From assembly GCF_004193775.1 (NCBI RefSeq), contig NC_041009.1, positions 44,943,534 through 45,007,533 of the forward strand: a stretch of 64,000 nucleotides of DNA, written 5' to 3'. The DNA is from Glycine soja. Its lineage: Eukaryota > Streptophyta > Magnoliopsida > Fabales > Fabaceae. The position numbers and the translations under genes are program-made. Every line of letters begins with the position of its first letter. The stretch's first letter is position 1. Below are positions 47,500 through 60,360 of this stretch, one piece after another. The notes below the pieces were generated by a model, which saw nothing but the letters and a program-made list of their open reading frames with translations, did no database searches and was not told the origin of the DNA.

Positions 47500-47941
47500 C
47501 TGTCTAATAAGGTCCTGGATTTGTCACCGCTTTTGCTATCTGGGATATGATGCCGCATGGCAGAACATTTGTCATTATGATATTGAAGTAGCAAACAAAT
47601 TGCAATCATCTTACATGACTCCTAATGCTGACAAATTGTTAAAAACTTAATACGTTCACTTTTACTTTTCCTTATCTGTTTTTAAGAGTTTTTTTTTCTT
47701 TTTTGGGATAATAAAAAAATATTTTATTTTTTAAGCATAGAAGAGTTCATATAGATAAAAAATTCATATTTACATTAATCATCAAATTAAAAACTTAACA
47801 AATAAACGTTTAAAAATATCTTTAACCAAAAACAAGATTATTCAATTTTTTTTTACAAAAGAAAAACAAGTTAAGCAGTGAAACAACATAAAATAATATG
47901 TTCAGAACATTATGCAAATAATATAGAAACTCATGCTTCAA
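47500..47941. other. Upstream DNA of the Pro-rich protein gene
   Basis: Presumed promoter region plus AT-rich spacer. No gene. Confidence 0.45.
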
Positions 47942-50811
47942 TGTGACATCTTGTCAAAGTGTTGCGTCCCAGTATCCTCTAGCATGAGGTTCTTTAAAGT
48001 CATTCACCTAACTATCTGCTCTTACGAATATAAGGTTCGAGATCATCATATGATCCGAACACAAATAACACACAGTGAGTGAGTTATCATATTTCTAAAC
48101 AAGTAGAGATAAACGAAAGTGCGCGCGCACACATACATAATATAAATATAACAAACTCAACTTAACATAATTCACATCATTTTATCACTCATTGTGTAAC
48201 ATTACTTGTCCCAAGGATTTAATCACAAAATCACATTTCACACATTTACATTATTCATGTGTTCAGAATAACACATCTCAAGTACTACACAATATTTCAA
48301 ACCCATACAATTCGTTATCCAACATCACGTAACAAGTCACAATGATCATTATACAGACATTATGCAACAAATATACTAAGACTCAATCCTATATGCAATA
48401 TGGTACTATGTCAGTGAAAAATCTGGTCGGACACCTAGGAGTACATGACAAAACAAGCTAGTCAGGTCACTCTCACAAGGTAAAATCATAGGAAGACCAG
48501 TCAGGGTCATGCTGTTTTGCGAAAATGCTCCAACTATGTGAGATTGACATAGGCTTAAAGGAGTACTCAAATCAGGTGTATTTACCCCCATGACTTAGAC
48601 TCCGAAGAGTCTGTCAAGGCCTTTCCCTCCTGATTCAAGTCCAACTCAGAAAATATTTTAATATGCAAACTCTATCTATGAATTATACAAAACACACGAC
48701 TCCTCAATTGTTCTCAAATTAATTTTAACTTGTCGCGTCTCAAAGTGATTCAGTTCGTCAGGTTCCAATAGTGGATCCCATTACAATACTCGACGTGCAT
48801 TAACTCGTCACTCTTGAAAGTTTTATAGTCATGTGATTATACGATTCATAGCTCACAACTCAATGTACACAACATCTCAATACGCACGTGATCTCACAAT
48901 TTAACACATACTAAACTTATCACATACACTAAATCTCAATCACAACGTTATAATCCTAAAGCAACATGTTATCACACCTGATGAATCATATTATACAGTA
49001 TTAATATATGCATGACACAAACACAAATTTTACCTATGAATTATGCAATACACATAACTACTCAATTGTTTCCAAAATCATTTTAACTCGCCGTGTCTCA
49101 AAGTGATTCAATTCGTCGGATTCCCACAATGAATCTCATCATAATACTCATCACGCATTAACTCGTCTCTTTTAAAGGATCTTACAGTTGTGTAATTGTA
49201 TAGTTCATAACTCACAACTCAATGTGTACAATATCTTAATACACATGTATCTTACAATTTAACACATCTTCAATTTATCACTTACACACAATCTCAATCA
49301 CAATTTCATAATCTCAATATAATAATTTATCATGTCTCATGAATCATATACACATCACATAGTAGTAATATTTGCGTGATACGAAACATATATATATATA
49401 TTAAATTGAACTATATTATTTTCAATTAAAAAGAGTTTCTACAAAAATTAAATTAAAATTGTGTCAAAATAAATTATTTTATTATTACAATGTATATATA
49501 ACATGTTGCTCATCATCCTCGGAAGATACATGACAAAAGCAATCATTTGTATAAAATAAACAACTAAAGAAAAGATTATTTAGAGTACAATTCACGTTCT
49601 TTAATAAAATATAATTGATGTGTGTGGTGTCAAATATCAAAAGTGGAGTGGTACAAGACATAAAAATTTGCATACAATTTTGATATGAGTTTATTTTAAT
49701 ATAACATTACAATACCTTTTTTCAATCTACCGCAATATGCAAAACAAACAGAGATGAGTTTTTTTATTTTAACCATTTATTCTTTATCTCAGTATATTAG
49801 ATTCAAATATAAACTCATAATGCTAATTAACTAGTAAAGAGATCATACTAATCCCTCAGTTTCATCAATTCACGCTAATTAGAAAAAAAAATCAATTTCT
49901 AGGGTTCTCACTCAACGCAAGAACACATCAATTCCACAACAATTTTGCATTGGGACATCAATTGGTCATCAAACATATATAATTCACATTTATAATTGTA
50001 AAGATAGAATAAAAATTACAAAAACACCCTAAAACTCTTCCCAATTGATCCTCTAAGGATCTATACACATATTTTCACTATTCTCTAACTGTAAATAACT
50101 CATTCCTTACTTTTAAGCGGACTCACGTGTGTAGTCCGACTGCAATAATGGTGTCTCTAATGGTTCCCTAAGATTCTATAAGTTTTTTTTCTTATTGTTC
50201 TACTAGGATTTACAAGCGTTAGAGAAAAGGAGAAGGGATTAAAGTTTCAATTTTAGTGTCTTCATGTGAGGGTCATATATCTTTCTACAAATATTATTTC
50301 ATAAATTCCAACGGTGGGAATGTGATGAGCTGAGATACAAAGGTGGTGACTGAATTTTATGACAATCCAATGGTTAACAAATCTAAGATTTTAGTTTTAT
50401 TAGAACAGATTTGAGATTTGAGTGTATATGGAAAAAATAGAGGATTTTAGGAGAGAGAGAACAAATTTGGAAAAAAGGGAGAGGGTAGAGACGTGTAGTA
50501 ATTATAAAAACTGACCTAATATGTCTCTATTTATAAATAGGGTACTCTGATCTTATTATTTACTTTATTTTTTTTATTTTATAAAAAAAACTCTATTTAA
50601 CTTCTTTTAAATAAATAAATAAATATCCCATTAAAATATCTCTTTATTTTCTAAAACATATGTTTATTTTATTTATTTCAAAACTTATTATTTTAATTAA
50701 TAAAATCATTTTTTCAGTCATTTATTTAATTACAAAAACACTATTTTTTCCTAAAATTATTTATTTTTAATAAAACTCTTTTTTATTTATTTAAAAAAAC
50801 AGAATGTTACA
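47942..50811 (-). mobile_element. Probable solo LTR, about 2.87 kb
   Basis: Read on the minus strand it starts TGTAACATTCTG at 50811, has a TATA-like CTATTTATAAATAG near 50531-50544, and ends in GATGTCACA at 47942. Flanks TTCAA (47937-47941) and CTCAA (50812-50816) match at four of five bases, like a retrotransposon target-site duplication. No primer-binding site, gag or pol follows, so it is a solo LTR or a non-coding element. The palindrome GTGCGCGCGCAC is at 48119-48130. Confidence 0.5.
48676..49391. repeat. 358-bp diverged tandem duplication inside the LTR
   Basis: CTATGAATTAT begins copy 1 at 48676 and copy 2 at 49034. Shared landmarks include GTCTCAAAGTGATTCA, GCATTAACTCGTC, CTCACAACTCAATGT and TCTCAATCACAA in the same order. 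Similarity roughly 75-80% by eye. Confidence 0.75.
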
Positions 50812-51004
50812 CTCAAATGAGTTTTCCATTTCTAAACTCTCCATCCAACATATGGAAATAAATAATAAGTAATTCATTTCTAAATTCAAAAGATGTAATT
50901 ACAATTATTCAAAGCTGAAATTGAAAACAAATTTCTGCTAAATAAAAGAGCATAAACCTAAGACATGTCCAAAAGGTAGATATAAGAAAACTTGTTACAA
51001 CGAT

Positions 51005-51230
51005 ATGGTACTCAGTTTCCCTTAGCTTCATCAAGCTTGTAAACTCCTTCCTTCTATTTTTTTCCCTTGAGGATATAGTAATCACTCAACTTATGCTCAA
51101 ATTTCTTACAGAAATTGCAATTCCCCTTGAAGAACTTTTTGTTAGGCTATGCACGCTGAACTGCATTCCCGACCTTGTCGTTATTGAATTCTTTTATGTT
51201 ATCTTTCTTCACATTTTTAGTACCAGATAA
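51005..51230 (-). pseudogene. Ty1/copia gag zinc-knuckle remnant
   Basis: Minus-strand translation of about 51055-51165 gives KGNCNFCKKFEHKLSDYY, the CX2CX4HX4C gag knuckle of copia elements with the last Cys replaced by Tyr. Flanking Lys-rich residues fit. Stops on both sides, no other pol/gag domains. A 39-bp piece of it (51066-51105) recurs at 51289-51328. Confidence 0.6.
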
Positions 51231-52315
51231 GGCTAGAAATGAGTCCAATTGAAGGCCAAGAATGATTCAACATGAAACTTGAGTAGACTTGAGGATATAG
51301 TACTCACTCATCTTATGCTCAAACTTTGTTGAACTTGACTTGACTCAATAAAAAATGATTTGATATGAAGATTGAGTCGAATTCAATATGAATTTTTTTT
51401 CATCTTGGACTCAAATTAATTCAAGTTTGCAAACAACTTCAATTAGATCATTAGCTCAACTTAATTGATTACACTATATATTATTATTTATTTATTTAAT
51501 ACAAAAGCAAAATTATGAAAGTAATTAGAAAAGTTATTTAATTTTAATTATATGATTGTGGTGTGTTGAGAAAATTATTAATTAAATGAGTCCAACTATG
51601 TATAGTTCTATTGGTTCACAAACCAAATTTAATGAGTTAATTCGTAATTGAATCTCGAACTAATTTCAAGTTTTTTGGTTCATTGCTAGCCAGTATTTCA
51701 AAAATAAGAGCAAAATCTTGAACAAGTTTTTGGTGATCCAATTGACCCCGCCTTTTAGATCCAACCATTTTGCTAGATAGTTTTTTTTAATAAATTTTAA
51801 TCAATATGATAGTATGTTGAGATAAGAGTGTATTACTAACACTCCTTCAGGGTAAAAAAAAATTAATAACATGATATATAGTCAATTAGTCATAACAACC
51901 GCACAACAATAATTATAAAAAAATAATTATAAAAAATTGGTAGGTGTGCATAAAAGAAAATGAAATCCATGTTTGCTGCCCAAATTGAATCACAAACACC
52001 AAAATAAATATTTTTTTTTCTCTACTTGATGATTAGGTTTTCTCCTACAATAATGTGTCACACAAAATTACCTAATAAGACGATAATTTTATAACTATTA
52101 GAAGAAAGCATAACCTCTTACTTAAGAATCAAATGAAGACCTTAGTAATAATAGACAAATACTCACATCATAAGATCAAACAACTAATATCTATCAATTA
52201 AAATATTCTAAATCTAATTTTCATAATTAATATTAATAATCTAAAATTTTATTAAATCAATAATTAGACAATGATGATACACAAAACTCCAACAGGTTTT
52301 ACAAGAAGATTTAAA
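51231..52315. other. Intergenic, no gene seen
   Basis: Contains the second copy of the 39-bp motif (51289-51328) and AT-rich DNA rich in GAATTCAA/TTGAGTC-type words that look like old transposon sequence. Confidence 0.4.
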
Positions 52316-52615
52316 TATGTTTTTTTTCTTGTCAAATTTGTGTCACTTTTGTTTTTTATTCCCAAATTTAAATTTGTCTGTTTAATCTCTTAATTTTTTT
52401 TAAATATTCTTTTTAATCCTCCTTGATTGAATTTTTGTGGTTTGAATGCACCATTTGTAACAATTTTTTACCGCAAGAGGAAGTAAAAAGAACATCTTTC
52501 ATAATTTTAGGACTAAAAAAAATAAATTTGAAGGACAAAAACAGAAGTAACCTAAATTTAAGGAGAAAAAGCTTAATTAAATCCTTACAAGAAAGAAATA
52601 TCAAACTAAACTTTT
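52316..52615. repeat. Inverted-repeat element at the 3' end of the Nudix gene
   Basis: The left arm (TTTCTTGTCAAATTTGTGTC) is imperfectly complementary to the right arm (CTTAATTAAATCCTTACAAG). Both arms share TTACTT(C/T)TGTTTTT-type wording. It ends about 30 bp from the Nudix stop codon, so it may form the 3' UTR or termination region. Confidence 0.45.
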
Positions 52616-52646
52616 ATGGATGACGACCAAGGTTGATTTGTAAAAC

Positions 52647-55600
52647 TTAAGAAGACTTGTCCAGGCAATGACTATTCAAATATAGATAATTCAACTCCTC
52701 CACGAAATATGATGAGATGGGTCGCGGAGAGAATCCATTATAGACTTTTTCAACCTTTGCCAAGCATAATTCAATCATGTACTTGAAGGGTTCATGCATC
52801 TGATTAAAAGGTTGATCAGCAAATTCCTCGAATGGCATCCACTTTGTGAGAAAATGCAAAGCACAACAAAAAAGATTTTAGTCGAGAGAATTAAATGCAT
52901 CACCAACACCTGCAAAATGTGGTCATAATAGCACTAGAGGTAAACATGCAAATGCAATAACAATGAATTATATGGCAATGGTGTGCAAAGTCAGCAATAA
53001 GTGATACGCAGAATTTTAATACCATCATCCTATCAACTATCTTTTGAAGAACTTGGAACCAAAAATATCCTCTATCATATATGTGCTTAGATTCCAGTAC
53101 TATAATACTACAATTAGTTCCACAGTCATTCTTCAACAACTTGAAGGACCATCATTGGAACCGTTTTATTATGATTTGAACAAATTCCAATTATCAGTTC
53201 CAATACTATCATAAATGTTTGAACTTTTATTATGTGGATAGTGGTCATATAATGTCACTCAATAAGCATAACTGTGCATTTGTTTGTGAAAAAAATTATT
53301 AATCATTCTAATAAGGTAACGTGATTTGTTCATAAGTCTTTTTTTTTTTTTATGGAAAGCAAATTTTTTGTGTTTTCAGTTATTCATATTTCATAGTGCT
53401 TGGCACAATTTGACTTTGTTGACGAATGGTGAGCTAGAGTATTGACATGATAAGACTGATTTGCATGGTTAAGTTGAGGAGGGAAGAAGAACATCCATTA
53501 ATTCGATGTCACCTTTTTATGTTCTGCATCTATCATGTTAGAGTATCATTTGTGAGGTATTTACATTAAAGAAAAAGAAAAAAAAGACATGATATGACAC
53601 TGACAGTCAAACAAAAATACCTGAGCTGCCTCAATTTCCAGTTCTTGCTTTTTGATGTCAAAAGAAAGAGGGCGAAGCATGCAAATAAAAGATAGACCCG
53701 ATTTTCCAAAGAATGAATTGTGTGTGTGTCTGAAAATCAGAAACAAGAGAATGTCAAAAGAAATTAATTATATAGTAAAGAAAGAAGAAAAAAGACAGGT
53801 CAAATGTTGGAAAATTTCAATTTCTCTTATGAACTCTAGTTTATTAGGATGCCAAATTAATTATTAGAAGAGAAAAACAAAGCAAGTGTCTTCAGTGTTT
53901 TCCATGAGCTTACACGTAATTTAACTCAGTAAATTCTATTTGGCCTTGTGGTTGAAATTTTCTTTCTAAATCCATGGATCTATATAAATATGAAATTTCT
54001 CCTCAAAAGCATCAGCATGACTTCTTTTTTTCATTTGTATACTGAACCTTGGAGCCTTTCCCTTTATATAATATAAGCTCAAACTAAAGGGTATCTCTCA
54101 TGTTTTAGGTGTCACAAATTAGAAAATTCTTACCTGAATGCTAGTAATTCCACAAATTCTGTATCAATCTGAACAAAAATAAAGCAGACCAAAATAGAAG
54201 TCATCACCATAATACAATAATTCTGAGATTCTATGACATGGGAATGCAACATGTACTCTTGACACTTTATACTTACTCCTGTCTCTTCTTTTACTTCTCT
54301 AATAGCTGCCTCAAAAATCTCCTCACCCTGCAGGTACAAAACCAAGTTTCATGTTGCCAATCAAATTGTAATTTTTTTAGAAGAATAGATGGAACTTGTC
54401 TTTGAAAGTGTGCATACTGCATCAACAACTCCAGTAGGTATCTTCCAAACACCAATCCCATGAAATCCTCCTTTTTTTTCCAGAACCACAAGCACCTACA
54501 AACAAGCCCACCATACCCCAAAACAAAGGGAACAAATAAGAAAAAAGTAAGAGAATGACAAAAAGGTTGAATATTTGTAACAAAACATGTGGATCTGCAT
54601 AACCAATCTTTGATCTCATTTTAGACCTCTTTATTATCGTTCAAGACAATAGCTCCAACTGCTACACAATGAGAAGCATTTGGAGGTATTGTGCAGTCAG
54701 TTTTGGGAATCCAGTAAACTAGCATTAGATAGTTTGGCTCTGCATGGTGGTACCAAAAACCCTCCTGCCAGACACATAACACAAAGAACATTTATGACCA
54801 AATTATATTATCAGTCACAAATATCAAGATTCCATCAATTTCCTCAAACTCAGTTATTAACATGACACGAGAACATATAAAATAGAAATATAGACTGATG
54901 TGATCTTGCCCCTTACATGCTAGTAGCTACCCCACATGGTCAAATTTGACACAAGAATATGCTTTGAATAAGAAATGGTTAAAATCAGGCTAACATGTGG
55001 CGTCTATCAGACACTAGACATTACCATTGCATTTCAAAATTAGAGAATAGAGAATACAAGATCATGGTTATAATATGGTTAATATGAGTTTGTCATTTTT
55101 TTCATTATTATCATAAGTTTTTCTTAGTATTGGATCTGATACACAGTATGCATGATGGGGAACCATGCATAAAAAAATTACAAAAAGAACTCCCAAAGAA
55201 AATATGGCAAAATTACCTTAACTGCAGTTTCAACAAGATTAACAAGCTCAATAGGAAACTTGATCCAAACACCATCTTTTCCCTGAAATGCATACTAAAG
55301 TTAATAAAGGCTAACTAGAGGTCAGAGGTTTTCATTTTATGACTGAATGAATTTTAGGCAAGAACAGTATAATATAGTTATGCGGGCAAAAAATGCTGAC
55401 ATTTATATTACAGATAAAGGATTATACACACACAAACATACAGATAAAGGTTTGAAATGTTGAGTAAGGTCACAAAATTCATAATGTGCTTGTAGCATTA
55501 ATGAGGACTTTGAAAAGTATGATTTTTTTTCTGGGATAAAAACATTCATCTTGAGTTGAAGCGTGTATGCAGCACATTTATCAGTTGACTTCATATTTGT

Positions 55601-56067
55601 ATTATTTAATGGTTGGTTTTAAGGTGTGTGGTCAACAGAATCCATAGAGAATCCCTACTTAGAAGAACTATATTAGCTTCAACTTTTGACTCATAAAGAG
55701 GTACTCTCAAGTCAAACAAATGATATCAAACTACCATGTGAACTACTTGTTGTACCTAAATAAAGAAAGTGGCCAACGATTAGAAGTGGAAATAGGCATT
55801 GACAAATTGGCTAAACTTTTTCAGATGAGAACTAAATGCAACAAAGTACCATTTTAGGCTCTGGATCAGAATATTCACCTGTTGCTTCCAATGTAAAAGT
55901 GAAGATCTAAGCAAAGTAGCAAAAACTTCGGAGTGCAAAGGCTCCTTTAAGTCCACAATGACTCCTCCATGTGCATCATTGGTGGCAGGGAGAATTTTAA
56001 CACACTCAAATCCATTTTCACACAGTCGATCCCCTAACAGTGGCGCTGGACTAGCTGAGACTGGCAT
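52647..56067 (-). CDS. Nudix hydrolase, plant NUDX2/6/7/10 type
   Basis: Eight coding exons on the minus strand: 56067-55879, 55282-55217, 54764-54627, 54495-54418, 54327-54277, 54168-54134, 53729-53621, 52841-52647. All borders are GT/AG and phases agree, giving 286 aa, the usual length for this group. The N-terminal domain (HWKQQGKDGVWIKFPIEL, GFWYHHAEPNYLML) precedes the Nudix fold. The Nudix box GX5EX7REVXEEXG is complete at residues 153-175 (GEEIFEAAIREVKEETG plus the preceding GVVDA), split over three exons. FVELLAFR and IEAAQWMP follow. Relatives cytosolically hydrolyse ADP-ribose and/or NADH and modulate stress and immune responses. Which member this is cannot be told by eye. The last acceptor (CTCACAAAG|TGG) is only moderately strong. 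Confidence 0.87.
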
Positions 56068-56075
56068 GGGTTCGA

Positions 56076-56711
56076 CTGCATCATAAATAAAAAATGATAA
56101 AGTCCAAAGAAGTTAAACTAACATGAAAAAAATTTGAGAAGTTTATCATGTCACATCTAGTTCACTTTTGAAGTTCTTTCTCTAATTGCATAAATTGTCT
56201 CATTCTAGAAACAGTCCAAAACTGTATGAATCAGAAACCTGCACTTTGTATTGGATTCACAAACTTGTACAACTGACAGGTGACTCCACCTAAAGCTTAA
56301 TAGGAAAACTTTTGGCGAGAGCCTTCCCATTGAGTGGAAAGATTGTGAAATCCAAGAACTTTTTATCCAAACCTGGATTTTTGTTTTGGTACTTCTAGAT
56401 AACAGAGTAACTAACTATTTTAAATTTTACAATTGGTTTCAAGGCAGTTCAACTGCTAATTCGCAAAATCCATCACAGAATATTAGTTCACTCCAAAAGT
56501 TCTCATCGAAATAGAATAAAGGAAAAACATATATGGCAAATTCTAAAAAACACTTTTCAGTCTCAAGTCTCAACTAAAGGCATATGCAGTCTGAGAGACA
56601 AGACAATACAGCACAAAAGCCAAGATGGCCATACACAAGCAAGTTCCACAGGTAACTAGAAACAGCTAGCACAACAGTGTGACAAAGAAGAACCACACCA
56701 AAGAGCATTAC
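56076..56711 (-). other. Probable 5' UTR intron of the Nudix gene
   Basis: Minus-strand donor TCTCTAG|GTAATG at 56711 and acceptor TTTATGATGCAG at 56076, eight bases before the start codon. A non-coding first exon would lie at about 56712-56890. Confidence 0.5.
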
Positions 56712-56890
56712 CTAGAGACAACAAACTTAAAAAGAGATGAGGATTAACTCAAACTGAAAACTTGAGAATTTAAAGGCTAAAGTTTGGAAATGAGTAAAAG
56801 GGGACCACAGGGAATATACACAAAGGGAGAGCACTAGCTAGTGGAACTTGGAGAGTTACAAGTGATTAGGTTGCAATTTATAACAGGCAC

Positions 56891-59800
56891 ACTACTCTTT
56901 GAGTTTAATGAGTGCGTGGTGACGTGATTCCACTGCATCCTTTTTTGTGAACTAAAGCCTGCCATGCCATGCCTTCAATTCATTAGAAGCCGCCCATATG
57001 ATAAACTTGGTCATTGGTCAACAACATCTCCTTGAAGCAGTATGAACAAGTTTACCCTCTTCTTAAGGTACATGATTTTGAAAATGGTATCCCTGTGTTC
57101 ACATTTTTCAGCAAGTCTGTCTTCAGAGTTCAAACCTTAGAAGACTCGGTGACCCTTTCTGGTCTCATTCATGAACCATGAGGTTGTTTTGTCCTCAAAT
57201 ACTGCTCCTACATTTATTTACATAAACAAGGATGGGACAGAAAACACTCCAGGGAAAGGAGAAAGATTAACAAAGATAAGTAAATACTATAAAATTACAT
57301 ATACTAAAATGTATCATGCATTTTATAATTGTTAGAAATATAGTTAGGTAAGAATTAAGAACTAGTTACTAATTAGTTACTTTTCATATTATATAAAAGC
57401 CAAGTCGATGTTTGATCTAATCATGCTAGTCATCTCAATCAATTCTATTTGATTGATCTTTTCTCATACTCTCTTCTCTTTTCAGTTTACTAACATGATA
57501 TTAGAGCTAAAAAAAATATTAACTGTTTAGCTCGTTCTCATTTATATAATTCTTCTTCTAACAAAATTTGAGCTGTTAGTCTATGTTATAAGTTTACATT
57601 AATGGTCTCGCTTATCATGGTACCAACACGAAGCACCGAATACATCAATTTCCATTATCGATAAAATTAAATTATACTTCATTACTTATTAGGATGAAGC
57701 CAATTAAAATTCTATTTAGATAAATAATATATCGATGGAAACTAACGTAATCATTAAGTTTTTTACATTGGTACCGAATTTTTTTCTATAAGAACTTTAT
57801 ATATAAATCCAAAAATTTACTCTCGTCTTTCTTATAGAAATGGACTCAGTTTTCCTTCTGACTAGAGTGTTCATGATTTGAGTATTTAAATAATTATAAT
57901 TAATAAATAATTATAACTATAATTGTAACTATTTTTTAAAATACGGGTATAATTTGATATAATTAATTATTGTTTTTAAAATATGGGTAAATAATTAGTT
58001 ATGAATAAACTAGTTATATAACCAATTATATAACATGTTATATCTAAAATCAATTACACAACTAATTATAAATGAATAAAAATAAGTTATTTGAAATACA
58101 CATTTTTATAAAACTACTTATAATTTTATAACTATAATTATTTTTAAAACTAGTTTTATAACTATAACTAGTTTTAAAATAAAAATAAGTTATTTAAATA
58201 CTCATAACTATAAAATTAGTTATAGTTTTATATCTAATTTTATATAACTAGTTATACAAAATTAGTTATAGTTATTTTTTAAAACTACCTTTTCCGAGAA
58301 TCCATGCTCCGAAGCGACTAAAATTCTCTAACATCAAGAGTTAGCTAAGCAGTTGTAGTTAAATAAAATTACTTATAATTTAGGTTTGCACAGTAACTTT
58401 TTTTTTATTATTATTTAAAGAAATTGAGTGGACTCGTACTTTTATTTCCCTTGGATCAGCCTACGCATGATACTATAGTAGTAAAAACCTGAAATTCAAG
58501 ATTGTAATTATCATGGACTTGTTAACATTGTTGCCGACTTTGATTTCTTTAAATTCAAGGGAATGGATGGTGACACCACCATAGTCAAGAGATGGTAACA
58601 CACCACCACTTCATGGTCAAGAAAAGGAGGCTAGGGTTAATATACCACCACCAAGTCAAGAGATAATAACACCACCTCATATTCAAGAATTGCCAAGCTC
58701 CTTGAAATGACCATATATAGCGATATGTCATTTAAGGAAAATAATTTATGAAAAACCATCATTACAAGAACGAAATTGATTGCAATTGATATGTTATAAG
58801 ATTAAATGAAACATGAAAATTTAAAGATAGGATAAATTGACACTAACATGTTGCCCCGTTTAAAAAGTGGTTATTGTAAATCTCCAGGTATCTTGCCCAT
58901 CCCCCCAGCTAGTTAATTTCTTTATGTTAATCAAGTTTGACATCATTTCTTAACTTCTTGAATGAAGTTTTCTTTGCTGTTTTAAGAGGTGGAGATCGAC
59001 CTCTTATTTTCTACTCTTCTTTATTTTATTTTGCTAATGAATTTTTAATAGTTAAAGGAAAAAAAAACATTAAATTTGCTGCTTTTGCTTTGAGGGAATA
59101 ACATGCTATTGAAACTCCACTCATTAGCTTAACAATTGAAATTTTACAGGAACATGTAAGAGTTTTGCCAATGGTTATTATAGTCTAAAATGTTATATTG
59201 CAACCTATATTTCCTATATTTCAATTAAAATTTAAAACTTTATTTCATGCAATGAAACACAATTACACAAGTCCAAAAAACGTTAATGTTGTGTTTGTTT
59301 CCAGAAAATGGGAAAGGAAATTAAGAATATGGAAGGAAAAGATGAGATTTCATTCCATGCTTTTGTTGATCCAAAAAATAGGAAGGAAGAAAAATATGAG
59401 AATCACAGAAAAAAACATTCCATTCAAAAGTGGGCAAAAAAGAGTGTGAAGAAGTTTTTTGTGATAAAAAACAAAATTATCCTTTTTTTTCATATTTCTC
59501 TTATTTATTGAGGATGCACGTTTATATATGTATTTCATATAATTTCCCCCTTTAATTACTCAATTAAACAAAAGATAGATTTTTTTAAAACTTTCTTTAC
59601 TTTCATTTTGTTTTTCTTACCAAATAATATAATCTCATTTTATATATTTTTTTTCTTCTTTTATTCCCTTTTACTCTCTATTTTAAACCAAGCAAAAATT
59701 TCTAGAAAAAATGAAGTATACAATTGCTTAAGAAAGGTATTGGATGGTTTTTTAAGATCCTTTTTTTTTATCTTTTATTACAGAAATGTTAATCTATTTT

Positions 59801-60158
59801 AAATTATTATAAAGTATAAAAAATTAATAAAAAATAATTTTATTGTTTTATTAATTAAAAATAACAATAATATGGCATTTATATAGATGAAAATGAAATA
59901 GAAAACGCGTACAGATAGAAAACTTTTTTCTTAGTTGAATCAAATTCAAATGAATCTCTCAATATATAATATATTTTATTATAATTATTATAATAAGTTT
60001 AGGTAATTAAATCTTTGATGTTCATCGGAGTTAGAATAAACATCAAGACTTAATGAACGATTTTACACGTATTTGTGACATATAAGTCTATTTATTAATT
60101 GGATCAACTTTTGTTAGCAATCCTCTCTCTTCATATTTTGATGAAACACCGTATCGTA
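56891..60158. other. Intergenic, no gene supported
   Basis: Promoter side of the Nudix gene, then AT-rich DNA. About 57880-58290 is low-complexity, built from repeated words such as TATAACTAGTTATA and TAACTATAATTA. About 58560-58690 has three loose copies of a CACCACC...GTCAAGA motif. Frames near 59198-59802 are chance frames. Confidence 0.45.
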
Positions 60159-60360
60159 AGGCACTTTTTGCAGTAGCTGAAGGAAGAGAGGAGGATAAAT
60201 ATTAGTGGCTGCTAAAGTTATAGTGGAAGCAACAGTTTTCATGGTATGTTCTGTAATATGAAAACGATAAGCATATGCAGAGTGATATATCACTCAGTGA
60301 CCTCGATATGAGAACGTGTCAAGGTGATGCCATCAATAGTTCCATTATTATTTATATCAT
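60159..60360 (+). repeat. Exon-like repeat, copy 1
   Basis: Shares GTGGCTGCTAAAGTTATAGT and TTTTCATGGTATGTT (a splice-donor-like end), then CACTCAGTGAC and TCAAGGTGATGCCATCAA, with 63158-63410. The reading frame of the shared part is closed by a stop just upstream here. A perfect 16-bp palindrome GAGTGATATATCACTC lies at 60280-60295. Confidence 0.6.

Noticed and set aside
52900..53139. Minus-strand frame between the last two Nudix exons as an extra exon
   Set aside because: Exons 7 and 8 join in phase as IEAAQ-WMP, exactly as in relatives. Adding this frame would break the conserved junction.
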